This document shows, piece by piece, positions 34,407-47,098 of a stretch of DNA of 64,000 bases. The DNA is taken from contig NC_061508.1 in NCBI RefSeq assembly GCF_022539505.1, forward strand, positions 61,389,754 to 61,453,753. Reading direction: 5' to 3'. The notes below the pieces were generated by a model. That model was not told where the DNA came from and did not search any database. It was given only the letters and a program-made list of their open reading frames with translations. A program made the translations under genes and the position numbers. Origin of the DNA: Lolium rigidum. Lineage: Eukaryota; Streptophyta; Magnoliopsida; Poales; Poaceae. Within the stretch, counting starts at the first letter, position 1; each line of letters opens with the position of its first letter.

Positions 34407-36503
34407 ATGCAGAAGCCGAGCGTAGAGGAGCCCCTGCTGGTTGTAGCCAGCGGACCCGAACAAGGCAGTGAGAATAATGGCGCGGCGGCAGCAGCGGAGG
34501 CGAAGCGCCTACTGCGACTGGCGGGGCCGCTGGTGGCGAGCGGAATCCTCCGGTCTGTGGTACAGTTGGTGTCGGTGATGTTCGTGGGCCATCTCGGCGA
34601 GCTTCCCCTCGCCGGTGCCTCGCTCGCCACCTCCCTCGCCAACGTCACTGGCTTCAGCTTGCTCGTAGGCATCTCTACAATTATATCATCACTAGTAGGA
34701 GTACAAGCTCGTAATGTTTGCATGATCGATAAAAATGGAGATACGTGCAGTCTGGCATGGCGAGAGCGCTGGACACGGTGTGCGGGCAGGCGTTCGGCGC
34801 GCGACAGTACCACCTCGTCGGCGTCTACGAGCAGCGGGCGATGCTGGTCCTAGCGCTGGCGTGCGTCCCAATCGCCGCGGTGTGGGCCAACGCCGCTCGG
34901 ATCCTCGTCTTCCTCGGCCAGGACGCGTCCATCGCCGCCGGCGCCGGCGCCTACGCGCGGTGGCTCATCCCGTCCCTCGTCCCCTACGTGCCTGTCGTGT
35001 GCCATATCCGGTTCTTGCAGACGCAGAGCATCGTGGTGCCGGTCATGGCCTGCTCCGCCATCACGGCGCTGGCCCACGTCCTCGTTTGCTGGGTGCTGGT
35101 GCACAAGGCTGGGATGGGGAGCAAGGGCGCGGCTCTCAGCAACGCCGTATCCTGCAGCATCAATCTGGCCATGCTGAGCCTGTACACGAGGTTTTCAGGA
35201 GCTTGTAACAGAACGTGGACTGGCTTCTCCATGGAGGCCCTCAAGTTCAAGGAGTTGCGCCAGTTCGCGGAGCTTGCCTTCCAGTCCGCAATGATGGTTT
35301 GGTGAGTCAAATCAAACATCTTTCTTGGTCATATATAACGAGGTGCATATAACACGAGTTTTTAACTAATTGATGGAAAGATACGTCTACATACATATTC
35401 GCAGCTTGGAGTGGTGGTCGTTTGAACTGCTGGTGCTGCTCTCTGGTCTGCTGCCCAATCCTAGGCTTGAAACCTCAGTACTGTCGATATGGTAAAACCA
35501 ACTGGCAATCTACACCAATTTGCATGTACTTCAGTTTTTCTAAGTCCTTTCATTCTTTCTATGATTTGTATCATTGAATTGTGCAGTCTTAATACTGGCG
35601 CTCTCATGTTCAAGGTGCCAACTGGTCTCTGCACAGCCATAAGGTACTGTTAGATTCACTTCACATCCACAAATCCACAATAATGTGGAATGCTTTTGTC
35701 CCTCGATCTATACACTCATTGGTCTCTTTTGTCTTTCTTGCAAATACAGTACACGCGTTTCCAATGAACTTGGTGCCGGTAAACCGGAGGCAGCAAAGCT
35801 GGCAACCAGAATAGTCCTTCTTATGGCCTTGTCTGAAGGTTTAGTGATCTCTATTACAATGATTCTGCTACGCAATTTCTGGGGTTACATGTATAGCAAT
35901 GAGGAGGAAGTTGTCACATACATCGCCCGGATGATACCAGTTCTAGCCATATCCTACTTTATAGATGGAGTTCATACTTCTCTCTCAGGTAAGAGGATAG
36001 GTGAAATGCCCCTTGTTTCCAATATTGCCAGAAAGAACAATCTCTAACATGGTCGCAGGATATTTTGTTTATATTTTATACATTTCAGGCGTGATAACTG
36101 GGTGTGGTGAGCAGAAGATTGGAGCACGCGTTAATCTTGCTGCGTTCTACTTGGCAGGCATCCCCTTGGCCGTGTTACTAGCATTTGTCATGCATCTGAA
36201 TGGAATGGTATATAGCATTAACTTCTCATCTTTTCAAAAAATATATGAAAAGTATCGAAAACCAAAATTTTGTCATGCTTTCAATAGGGGCTTTGGCTCG
36301 GCATCGTTTGTGGCAGCCTCTTAAAGCTTATGTTGCTCATGTGGATCGTGCTCTCAATAAACTGGGAAAAGGAAGTAAGGACTTGCAGTTCTTATATCAC
36401 CAGATATTTCCATTGGATAGTGACATCTAATACTTGTTTCTCTATTATAATTCAGGCAAATAAGGCAAAAGACATGTTAAGATCTTCTCTTCTAGTTGCA
36501 TGA
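34407..36503 (+). CDS. MATE (DETOXIFICATION) family efflux transporter
   Basis: Eight coding exons keep frame with GT-AG borders: 34407-34664, 34751-35301, 35405-35491, 35587-35643, 35750-35988, 36089-36207, 36288-36374 and 36456-36503. They give 481 aa, normal for plant MATEs. The ATG at 34407 was chosen because the frame upstream has only a GTG. Visible family blocks: [12 protein letters not shown] and [20 protein letters not shown] (helices 1-2), [36 protein letters not shown] (across intron 2), [12 protein letters not shown], and [20 protein letters not shown]. MATEs are 12-helix H+ or Na+ antiporters of the plasma membrane or tonoplast that export alkaloids, phenolics, hormones or citrate. 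The sequence looks closest to the DTX1-19 type clade; the substrate cannot be told. No stop, frameshift or missing block. Confidence 0.93.
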
Positions 36504-37990
36504 AGATAAAATCATGCGTCAAAATGACATTTTTGTGATGCGGCCAAGCATGCAGCCGACCCAACTGATTGATACTAGATAGACATGCACGCTTCACTGC
36601 CTGGGTAGCGTTGTCGCACGCCTTGGCTGGAGCGATACATTTGTTAATACTTTGATTTAGGTGTAGCACATGCTTTAGTGCTTCGCCTTAATAGCACAAG
36701 TAATCTCAAATATAGGTGGACGGTGGCGTGTTGTTATTTTCGGAGTTAGTTGGGGAAATAAAGAGAAGACCGGCATCTGATGGTATAAGGGTCATTATAT
36801 CGTACTTCCTTGCTACGACTTTTCTATTTACTGAACTCAATACCTGCTATTTAAATAGATAATTTGCATGATGGATTTGCTACAAGCAATAACATTCCAA
36901 AGATTTTAGACACCAAATGAAAAACAGGAAAATGCAAAGGCTCAAAGGATATAGACATGAAATTCTAGTTTCTTACTGAATATGAAAAAAACTTTTGAAA
37001 AGATGGATTATGATGAAAAAGTGGCATATCCCAAGAAAAAGCATTGCACATAGTTTGTGAATACCAATGAAGCATAACTGATAAATTGTGACACGCTACT
37101 TTTTTCGATATTGAAACGACACACTATTAACATTTTTAGAAATAGAAACCAAAAGAAAGAGAACTTCCCTAGTACAAATAGCCACAATATCACCACATGA
37201 GCGGCCCAGGCATGTCTGGGTTGCCGCCTCTCTTCTATGCTTTGCTCTATCCCGGAACTGACAGCAGATTGCTGTTAAACATTCCTTTCTTCTTAATAAA
37301 GATCGGCCTGAGGCCTTTTGACACAACATCCACCACATGGTCCATGTTAGCCCGTGTAGCAACAGACATGCCCATCAGTGAGGAACCAACAATTCATACC
37401 CTGACTTTCCTCACAATCTAAAGCTGCATGGCATGACAGGACAGGGAGCCTTTACATAACAGGTAGTGAGCGAGCAAGCAGCAAATGCAAAAGCCAAAGT
37501 TAGATTTTGCAAACATAAAGTTTCCAACCAGGGCCCTACCTGGGAATACGGAGGCCCTGTGCGGAACAAGAAATTCGGTGCCCTCGACATAAAATAAATA
37601 CTACAAGACTATGGTTATATATATTTCCTCATTCCCGAAGAGGATGTATTAGACTTTTTAAAATTTGAATATATCTAGACAATATGTAGTGAATAGGTAT
37701 ATCCGAATTTAGAAAAATCTTCGACATCCTTTTCGTGATGGAGGAAGAATTATATATATCATGTTGGTGGTACGATTTTTGGAAGAAGTGCATCTTATCA
37801 CAGAGCAATCTAAGAATTCAAAAATACTACATTTTTTGGTCCTTCTAGCACTTCTTGAGGCAAAATCTTCAATTATCATAAGAAAGCTCTCCAAAATGGA
37901 TCTATTCTAGGAAAATCGTGACGGAGTTAATCTTTGTTGGAAGACGAATTGAATTGGTTGCACTCTGTGCGGGAAGAGAAAGAAAAGATA
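36504..37990. other. intergenic downstream of the MATE gene
   Basis: AT-rich DNA with one coding-like remnant on the minus strand (37247-37375, listed separately). No other feature supported. Confidence 0.5.
37247..37375 (-). pseudogene. unidentified coding-like fragment
   Basis: The minus strand reads MGMSVATRANMDHVVDVVSK, then GLRPIFIKKKGMFNSNLLSV and a stop. The composition and amphipathic pattern look like real protein, and the upstream frame is closed by a stop about 20 bases before. It could be the last exon of a gene or a pseudogene piece. I do not recognise the family. Confidence 0.3.
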
Positions 37991-38251
37991 CTCCCTCCGT
38001 TTTTATTTACCATGCGTATTAGCTTTAGTTAAAGTCACCCTCAAAAAAATCGTAACATTTACCAAATTTATAGGAAACAAAATAAGCATTCATAAAATGA
38101 AATGCATATAATATGAAAGTATACTTTGTGACAAATCTAACACAATAAATGTATATTATAATTTTTGATATTTTTTCTAAACTTTAAGTCAAATTTTATA
38201 AAGTTTGATCTTGACTAAACCAAAACGCAGAGTAATTATAAATGGAGGGAG
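37991..38251. mobile_element. Mariner/Stowaway-type MITE
   Basis: CTCCCTCCGTTTTTATTTACC at the left and ATTATAAATGGAGGGAG at the right are inverted repeats. TA lies at 37989-37990 and 38252-38253. Length 261. Confidence 0.85.
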
Positions 38252-38292
38252 TATGGAGACATTAAAGAGGCTGGGTGATTTGAAGGCCTTTG

Positions 38293-38578
38293 AAGCAACT
38301 CCAATAGTATAGCCGGTTGTTGGCTATAAGCAAGATGTCATGTCATCTATAGCTAGCATGTAGCCAATAAGTACAATAGCTGACTATAAGATTATACTAC
38401 TTTTTTAATGGATGACCCACCTTTTATTCACACAACTTACCTAGGAGCACCTGCTAGAGGTAGCTCTTGTATAAGAGTCCACTTACATTCTCTCTCCTCT
38501 TATCTCTCCTCCAACTAAACACAAATATATTATTTTAATCCTTGTAGCCAGCTGACTAGAACTTATTGTACTTGCTCT
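38293..38578. mobile_element. TIR-type MITE (hAT- or Harbinger-like)
   Basis: The left end AGCAACTCCAATAGTATAGCC... and the inverse of the right end AGAGCAAGTACAATAAGTTC... align over about 38 bases, including GGCTAYAAG. Target duplication not resolved. Confidence 0.6.
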
Positions 38579-38664
38579 ATGCAGTAGTAATACCTTTTGT
38601 AAATCGCTCAATGAATCGATTAAGGGCCAATTATACAAAACCATCCATTAGCAGTAACAAAGTA

Positions 38665-38915
38665 CCTCTGGTAAATTAGGATGCCTATAGTTTTTAGTTA
38701 AAGTCAAACTTTTTAAAGTTGAAGCAACTACTTACAAAAAAGTTAACATCTAAAATTTTAAATACATATAATATAAAAATTATATTTCATGATGGTTCTA
38801 AAAATATTAATTTAAAATATAAATATTGATACTTTTTTCTATATAGCTGATCAATCTTTGAGAAGTTTGATTTTATCTAAATATTATAGACATATTATTT
38901 TGGGATAGAGAGGAG
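38665..38915. mobile_element. degraded Mariner/Stowaway-type MITE
   Basis: Between TA dinucleotides (38663-38664 and 38916-38917) lie CCTCTGGTAAATTAGG and its decayed inverse GGGATAGAGAGGAG. The interior resembles the MITE at 37991 (TTTTAGTTAAAGTCAAAC). Confidence 0.6.
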
Positions 38916-38917
38916 TA

Positions 38918-40740
38918 CTAGTTTAACATGATTTGTGGGCCCTCCAAATTTGGAGACCCTGTGCAGTCAAACGCTCTGCACATGTACGGGCATGTTTCCA
39001 ACCATGCCCTGTTTGAAGAATCACATAAACCTAGAAAGATAACATCCTACTTAGTCCATTTTCCCTAAAGTGACATTGCAGCTAGTAGTTCGTTGAGGCA
39101 ACAAAAATGAACAGAGAAAGGTATATTCTTTCAGCATGTTTCAAATTCTAAAATCCGTAAGAAGCTGAACATATAACTTCACATTAATTCAATAATGCCC
39201 GCAACAAATATATGACCAAAATATTATTTCTGACCTAACTTGTATATACCATTATCTCAGATCATGCATAGATAGAGAGAAACCGTACAACATGTTCCGA
39301 ATTATCCCTCATGTAACCCTGTCGCCCCCACACGATGGCGCCACGCTAGCACGGCTGGTGGCGGCTCCTCTCATCCACCCCTCGAGCACCTCCCCTCCCG
39401 CCGCTGCCTCCATAGCCGTAGGCATGCAATCAGTGGAGACGGATCGGTACTCAGATTGTGTTTTCCTATATTCTTCCAGGGTCCACTGTGCAAAAATTAA
39501 GAACTTGTTTGACTACTACTTTTCTGGTTCTCCTCCTTGTAATTATGGATACCCCTGTTAAAAAATAGAAATGGGGAGATGGAGAAAAACGTAGGATCTC
39601 ATTCCTACATGACACCAAAAACACAGCGGAAAATTTTCATTGAGGTCTCTTTCACGGGGAGTCGAGGTTTGCCCACCTTTTTAAAGCTGAAACCTGAAAG
39701 TATACCCACTTTCAGCCTTTTCCTAATTTAGAACTTCTTAAAACTGGTCACCGAAGTAAACAAGAAAACTGGTTGTCCCTATCATCCCCGGAGTCGAGCA
39801 GACATTAGTCAGGCTGTCACAGTTCCTTGTTCATATGGCGGCTGGCCGACGTGACAGCCAAACCACAGCTAGGGTCGACAGCCCAGTCAGCGGTTGCCGC
39901 CAGCATGGCCAGTATATGCTGACACTACAACCACTCTGACGCCACGGCAGCCCACAGCTACAAAGCAAGCAAGAGATCCAACGAGGAGAGCGAACAAATG
40001 CAGGTCAAGCCCTAGAGATAGAGAGTCCTTTATTTTCAAAAATAAAGGAAAATCGTATTTACAAGTTTCATAAAATCTAAAAAAAACACATTCATCTGAG
40101 AATAACACCTTTGAATTCGTATGTAGCCAATGATTCATCCTTCAAGTGTGCAAAATCACAATCAAAGTTCTTTCTATTCTAGGTTACACAAAAATGAGAA
40201 CGTCTAACAAATTCCATAGTTTTGAAACAAGCACTATCTTCTATACTCAGATCCACACTTATGCCATTCTTGTGTAGCCTATAATACAAAGTATTTCACA
40301 CTGAGATGAAGCATACTATATATCATCATTGTCTACATCAGGCTTAAAAAAAAAGAACTTTGAAATATGGTTTTCGAATTGTTGAAAATGAAGGGCTTTG
40401 TGGGGCTTGTCCTCCATTTCGAATTTCCGATCCAAAAGACACACGGACTAATCTTAATCGGTCCAACATATTACCTTTACAATTTTGGACAGAAATCACT
40501 TCCCTATTACAAATGACAGATATGTATATATAGGTAGTACCAACTGGGGGAAAATCTCAACAAATACTATACGGCTATATATGCAGTAGCAGAAAAAAGT
40601 GGCACCGTGTTTTTACGTCACTACACATGTCTACAACTTAAAACAACAGCAATCATCCTGCTCTTGACTCCTGCACACTCAGTACCGCTTACATGAATAT
40701 GGAAGACCCCGCTGTAGAGAAAACTTTACTGTCGAGCAGG
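38918..40740. other. intergenic between MITE cluster and MUB gene
   Basis: Only short ORFs (for example 39292-39561, 89 codons, no domain). The part nearest 40878 contains the 3' UTR of the MUB gene on the minus strand. Confidence 0.5.
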
Positions 40741-40877
40741 GATGACATATATGGAGCGTTAATTACCGTCTCTAGGCTTTCAAGAATGGCTTGCAAGAAC
40801 CAATTGTTAGCATGAACTTGCAAATCGTTGTGAGCATGGCACCAATATACAGAATACACAATGCTGCTGAATCGGCG

Positions 40878-43467
40878 TCACAATATCGTGCATCCACATC
40901 TGTTCTGCTTGGGAGAATTCGAGAGATGCTTCTCTGAAAAATAAATAAATGAATAAATAAATAAGAGACATGTTGTAAGGATTTCGTAGAGGCCAAATCA
41001 GCATAAAATGAAACAGAAGTATGATGCTACAATGAATTCGACAAATGCATGTATGCACATATTTATGATGCCACAAAGATTTCAACAAATCTATGTACAT
41101 CAGCATACTTCGAATTTGCACAATATAAAATGGTTGCACTAACAAGACATCAGATAGCAGCATCGATGCATACAGTATGCAACGACAAGTCATCTTCCGA
41201 CAACAAGAAAGGAAGTGTCGGAACTATAAGGTATAAGCTGCTAGTTAAATTCAATTATAAAGTTTCTGATGGACAGAACTCATTGATTAATGGATCAACT
41301 TAGCGAGGATAAAACGAAGTTAAGACCCAGAACTTGAATATGCAACGTAGAACAAAATACACACCTACAGTATGTACACGTTTAAGGTTTGTTACATGTT
41401 AGAATGAGGCAAAAAGGTTAATGATAACTTCTTCTGGAAGGTCATGGTCAGAATTCACATACTACAGTTTCAACCCTTCAGACCCAAGACCAAGTGAGAT
41501 CATCAAACATATAAAGAAATGGACTTTGAATAAATCAGAGGAAAGTCAAAGCATTACCACTTTTGTCACTTTGGGGAGGGCGTACGACAACATGCATTGT
41601 GATCACACCTCCTGGAACTTCTCCTACCGGGACTCGGGACTCGCCAAGAGTTTTGTTGTTCTCCAGTATCCTTCCAGCATTGATGAGCTTCACGTCATTG
41701 AGAGTTTTTGGAACAATGTCTTTATCTGTTAAAAAAATATTAAAAACACTTAAAACATATAACTGATATCCCCCTGGAACAAGTATTAAGCTTCTAGAAG
41801 ACTGAAATAGTCGACAACAATATTCAGATAATTAGAAGCACTAGCAAAAGCTGGATATCATATCCCCCCAGAAACGAAAAGTGCAAAAATATGTAAGTGC
41901 TAACTCGATGTTTCTCAACACATGGAAAACAACCCTTCAGTCCTTCTGAAGCATGGTAATCCACAACTTGTGTAGCACGTTACGACCTTATTCTCAAAGG
42001 ATAGACTTGCATATGTTGGAAAAGAGATACTCCCTCCATCATAATATAAGATGTTATTACAACCTATAGAAGAAGATGTTGTAATAATATCTTATATTAG
42101 GGGATGGAGGGAGTGCATCTCTGAGCTTCCCTATTGTGAACCTGTCACAACAATTCACCCATGTTTTCTTAGATACTAATCGAACATGTAAGAGGAACCT
42201 TCTATTGAGACAATATAGGAACACAGATCCATGTTCATGAGGACTTAAACCTGGGTGGTACTGGTACAACGCAAGACAGATCCAAGTGAGCTAGGCTCAC
42301 ATCCTATGAGTAATCTATGCAAGCAAATAAGAACCAGAGCAAATAAGATACTAATCGAACAGGTAAGAGGAACCTTCTATTGACACAATAGAGAAACACA
42401 GATCCAAGTTCATGAGGACTTAAACCTGGGTGGTACACCCCCCTCACCCCCAAGTGAACTAGGCTCACTTACTATGAGTAATCTAAGCAAGCAAATAAGA
42501 ACCGGAGCTTCCTGCTGCCACCTAACCTCCTCCCCAACTATCAGATTTTGAGAAAACTTAACCAAAGATAAATTTCTACAAAGATAATTAGTGTTTTACC
42601 GCATCCAATTACCAGTTAGTATATGGTACTTCCCGTGTGCCCACATTCCAGTCGAGTCTCATGCAAATGCTTAATTGCTGTCAAAACTTACAGTTACCGG
42701 CATATTTGCCTCTATGAAAGGACCAGCTGGTAGTTCAGAATTGGGACTGGACCACTAAAATGAGGACAGTATCCAAGGACACCAACAGGATAAGAAGGCA
42801 GACAAACAGTCTCCTCCTCAGATGGTCCTATCATCACATGTTAGCAGAAGAACTGATGCATAATAGATACATCGACCAAAATTCTTTTTACTTTTAGAGC
42901 ACTACTACCATCACATACTGCACAACGCAGGAGAAAAATATCTTCTGTCCACCCCTTCAGGAAATGCAAGAAAGGCAAGAGCTTCTAAATATATACCGAT
43001 ATCTAGTACCTGTCTAGGAAGTGCTAGAGGTAAGGTGACTTCTGAAAGCATCAGTTACCTAACTAGCCAAAGAACAGAAGAATCACGGAATCCAAGGAAC
43101 AACCTGATCTGTCGATGCGAAATCACTATGTTTATCGCAAAAAACAAAGGTACGTATAGCTCCCAGATCCAGACCAACCCATCTGCACAGGAATTCTTAC
43201 CAGATCAAGAAACAGATAGAGGCAGGAGCGGCGAGACGACCGCGCAAGCAACCTCCCCGAAACATATGGCGTCAAAAGTGGAGACGTGTACATATACGAG
43301 GCGGGGGGAGGGGGAAGGGGTCGATCGGTCTCACCCTGCGGCCACCGGGAGAGGACGAACTCCTTGAGCGCGGTGACGGTGGTGGCGGGGTCGTACTTGT
43401 TGGGCCCGATGTCCGTGCCGTCGAACAGCCGAAACTTGACCTCGATCGGCTCTTTCCCGCCGGCCAT
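40878..43467 (-). CDS. membrane-anchored ubiquitin-fold protein (MUB)
   Basis: Three minus-strand coding exons: 43467-43335, 41725-41558 and 40933-40878. They join in frame with GT-AG introns to 118 aa. The protein starts MAGGKEPIEVKFRLFDGTDI, continues KDIVPKTLNDVKLINAGRIL and GVITMHVVVRPP, and ends NRCGCTIL. It has a ubiquitin fold but lacks the Gly-Gly tail. Instead it ends in a CaaX box, CTIL, whose terminal Leu favours geranylgeranylation; the neighbouring Cys may be palmitoylated. MUBs sit on the plasma membrane and dock group VI ubiquitin-conjugating enzymes (UBC8 type). The length is normal. Intron 1 (1609 bases) holds a tandem duplication and a tiny MITE. Which of the several grass MUB paralogues this is cannot be told. 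Confidence 0.95.
42030..42113. mobile_element. 84-bp Stowaway MITE in MUB intron 1
   Basis: CTCCCTCCATCATAATATAAG and its inverse CTTATATTAGGGGATGGAGGGAG are nearly the whole element, so it can fold into a long hairpin. TA is on the left; the right duplication is mutated to TG. Confidence 0.85.
42172..42508. repeat. tandem duplication (~176 bp x 2) in MUB intron 1
   Basis: GATACTAATCGAACA starts at 42172 and again at 42348. Both copies run through CTTAAACCTGGGTGGTAC and ATGAGTAATCTA to AAATAAGAACC. The second copy has a short deletion and several substitutions. Confidence 0.85.
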
Positions 43468-44090
43468 CTTCCCGGCAGGCAGGGTCAAGGCGCAAGATCC
43501 CAACAACCGCAGCCGCGACCGGTGGCCGGCTCAGTCGACCACGGCCGGCGGAGGAATCGGGGTCGGAAAAACTGCCGAATTTGAGGCAACAAGGGCAAGA
43601 AACCGATGCGGATCCCACGAAGTATCCGCTTTCTCCTTTAGTTAAGCAAGAATTTAGAATTCTTTCGTGGGGAGCAAAGCGACGAGACGGGCGTCTCGAG
43701 GGGAGGGGAGGGGAGGAGAGGAGGGAGGAGTGGGATTCCTTGGCGCTTTTAGCAGATACGTCCCCACAAAAAACTATATTTATGTTGGAACTGTAGTGGG
43801 AAAATAGCTGTCTTCTTGGTTTTTTTTTTTTTTTTTTTTTTGCGATGAGCCTACCTGCTGGCTGCTGCTGACTGGTGACGTTGAAGCCCGGTCGTGCAGT
43901 GTATAACCTCCTGAAAGTCTGAAGTTTAGAATAAAATAAAATATTATTGTATTCGTCGTTAGCATTCTACCTTATTTTTAAGATTTATTCCAACAATTTA
44001 ATAGTGGTTATTTTTGGTCCGTCTAATGAAAGTAACAAGTTGTTCAACTTATGACCCTACTTCACATATGATGGATAAGATGTAATAAAT
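43468..44090 (-). promoter_or_regulatory. MUB leader and promoter region
   Basis: On the minus strand a CT-rich leader (43690-43730) precedes the ATG, and an ATAAATATA motif near 43771-43782 could be the TATA element. A T22-23 run (43820-43842) lies further upstream. The proximal promoter is short, because Copia debris begins about 44100. Confidence 0.45.
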
Positions 44091-44099
44091 CTTAATGGT

Positions 44100-45866
44100 G
44101 AAACACACATTCGTAACACTGACGCTAATATGTTGTTAGGCAAATGATTTGAATTCCACTTAAATGTGGAGCCACCGTTTAATACATATTAGGAAGGAAC
44201 GCATGAAGAAACTCCATGCATGTAGATTTTTTAAGTCATCCGAATTTTGATTCGTTTGACGCTTGCAAAATCTTTTCTAAAAGAACAATGACTGAAATAG
44301 CATTTATAGGCCAAAAGTCGAACGTCCGAGCTTATTGAAAACACACGTGTTGATGTATATGGTCCACTAAGCATAGTCGTGTGCGGAAGATTCTACTTGA
44401 TAAAACTTCCGACAATAAATCAAGAAGATATATACGGATATATTTCGTTGATAAGAAAGGAGTTTGAAAATATTTGAATAGGTTCAAAGAAGTTTAACAA
44501 GAAGGTAGAAATCATTCATATATCTATGATTCGATCATAGTGGAAATATTTGAGTTGCGGGTTTAGCGAACATCTTGGAGTTGCAAAAATTGTTTTACAA
44601 CTTGTGTTTTGCGGAACACCATAGATACGATGGACTGTCCGTGAGATGTAATCCAAATCTTGTTGGATCAATGATGAAATTGAATACGGCCATTATAATT
44701 TTATGGATTATGCTTTAGAGACTATCGCTTTACACTGAAAAGAGCGTCATCATAAATCTGTTAAAATGACACCATAATAGTCATTTCTTAAATTTTGGTA
44801 TGCGTAGCATAACTAAATAAGTTCACAACCAAAATCAGATAAATGTCTTTGTAGGATATCCCAAGGTTGAAATTGGGAAATCCTTCCACTAAAAAACCAG
44901 AGGCAAATGTGTGTGTCGCCCTTAGTGACAGTTTTTCGAGAAGGAGTTTCTCGCAAAAGGTTCAGTGGGAGGACCATGGAACTCAATGTGATTATTGAAT
45001 CTTGGTAAGATGAGCAAAGTAGCGCAACGTCTGAAATGGTTTCGAAGATGGTTACGATACTCATTGGTTCCCATGTCTACAAATTGTTGTAGCCTTGAAG
45101 ATCGAAGTACCTATTGAACCTCGTAGATATGGTTGACTTTGTGACCAAATAAATGATTTGGGGACAAAAATGATTGTTGCTGAACAATACTAAACCGACT
45201 ATATACAAAGAATTTATGATGGACCCTGACTCTGTTAAATAAGTGCCATGAAATCCAAGATATTATCCACAACCAAGCTTGGAACTTGGTAGACCTTCCA
45301 AAGGTATGAAGCCTGTTGAAAGTAAATGGATCTATAAATAGACATGGATGCAATATCCTTTATAGAAGCTCGACTTGTCGGAAGGTTGTTTACGTCAGAG
45401 TTTAAAGAGTTGACTATGATAAGATTAGATCTTTCAGAGCGATGTTTGTGGTCTATACGGATTATTCTAGTAATTACTACATATTTCTTTTATGAGATAT
45501 GGTAGTTGGATGACAAAATACATTCCTTAACAAAAGTATGTATTGAGGATGTATACAAGATAAAATCAAGAGTGTTGTTAATATGTAAATTGCTAGATAG
45601 GTATGCAAACTTCAATGAACCAAGTAAGCATCACAGAGTTGGAATCTTCACTAGATAAAATTTTCAAAGAGTTTTGATTTCATCAAGAAAGATGAAGATG
45701 CTTGCATTTGCAAGAAATTAAGTGGAAGCGCCGAGACACATTTCTAATACTTTATGTAGATGACATATCGTGGATTAGAAATGATGTATCTTCACTTGAT
45801 ATAATTAAAAGATTCACTGAAATATTTTTCATTGAAAGGAGCTAGACTAAAACCATATTAAGTATC
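44100..45866 (+). pseudogene. Copia (Angela/BARE-like) pol remnant, integrase to reverse transcriptase
   Basis: Many stops and shifts, but the family order is clear. The GAG-pre-integrase region comes first (RKERMKKLHACRFF near 44193-44236). Integrase traces follow (VDVYGPLS near 44350), then SLELGRPSKGMKPVESKWIY (45280-45340), the start of the reverse transcriptase. It stops inside the ILGIK motif at 45866. No 5' LTR remains between it and the MUB gene. The continuation is on the other strand at 17345. Confidence 0.75.
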
Positions 45867-47038
45867 TGTTATCACCAGATTTTGGCTAAATCAGGAGGTG
45901 GGCCGCGATTAAGATGGGCTTAGAAGATTACACATGGAAGATCTATGAAGCGGCCTTGCACGGAGAATTTGGGCTAGGTTGCCCGTGTATCTTTAATTAT
46001 AGTAGATTGTATCTAGATTAAAAGTTAGAGTTTATCTCGTGCACGGTTTAGTGCACGCCCACATTAGAAAGTCCGTCTGGACTATAAATATGTACCTAGG
46101 GTTTATGGAATAAACAACAACCAACGTTCAACCACAAACAAATCTCGGCGCATCGCCAACTCCTTCGTCTCGAGGGTTTCTACCGGTAAGCATCATGCTG
46201 CCTAGATCGCATCTTGCGATCTAGGCAGCACAAGCCTGCCTACGTTGTTCATGCGTTGCTCGTACTGAAGCCTTTTTGATGGCGAGCAACGTAGTTATCT
46301 TAGACATGTTAGGGTTAGCATTGTTCTTCATATTACATGCTGTCGTAGTGCAACCCTTGCATGTCTAGCCGCCCTTACACCTATCTTAGGTGTAGGGGCG
46401 GCACCCCGCTTGATCATAATTTAGTAGATCTGATCCGTTACGATTGCATCCTTGTTCTACAAGGATTAGTTTAATATCTGCAATAGTTAGGCCTTACAAA
46501 GGGGGGGAGGATCCAGCGGCGTGTAGGGTAACGTTCGTTGGCCCTAGAAAGGATGTTCCGGGGATCAACCTCGTGTTGGTTTTTAGGCCTCGTCTAGGAT
46601 CGGCTTACGATCACCGTGCGCGAGCCGCGAGGCCCAACCTCGGAGTAGGATGATCCGATTATGCGGTGAAAACCCTAAATCGTCGTAGATCTCATTAGCT
46701 TTACCTTGATCAAGCGGGACCACCATATTCGGACACCTCGTCGAATCATGGGTGGATCGGCTCTTTGAGCCGATTCACGGGATAACCCGAGAGCCGATCG
46801 AGGCTCGTATTTAATGTTTACGTGTGTGCCCTGCGGGAAACTAAGCGAGGCATCATCCACACCTTCACCGACCGGGTATAGGTCAGGTGGCACGCCCTTG
46901 TGATAAACATCGGCGCGTGCGACCGAGGAGGCTTTGCGGGCCGTCGCTCGGAGGGACCGGGGCCGGCCGCAGCCCTAGTTGTTCCCGGCTCTACCGTGTT
47001 GCCCGTCTCTGCCCGCCAGGGGGTTTCTGACGTCAACA
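45867..47038 (+). repeat. 5' LTR of the Tat-like element
   Basis: Starts TGTTATCACCAG, ends TGACGTCAACA, 1172 bases. It is followed by TTCTGGCACGCCCGGTGGGA (47041), the likely primer-binding-site neighbourhood. It contains an inverted pair GATCGCA..TGCGATC near 46206-46222. Confidence 0.85.
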
Positions 47039-47098
47039 CATTCTGGCACGCCCGGTGGGACCACCTTCAACATCCACCACATCGCCATCTACATCCGA

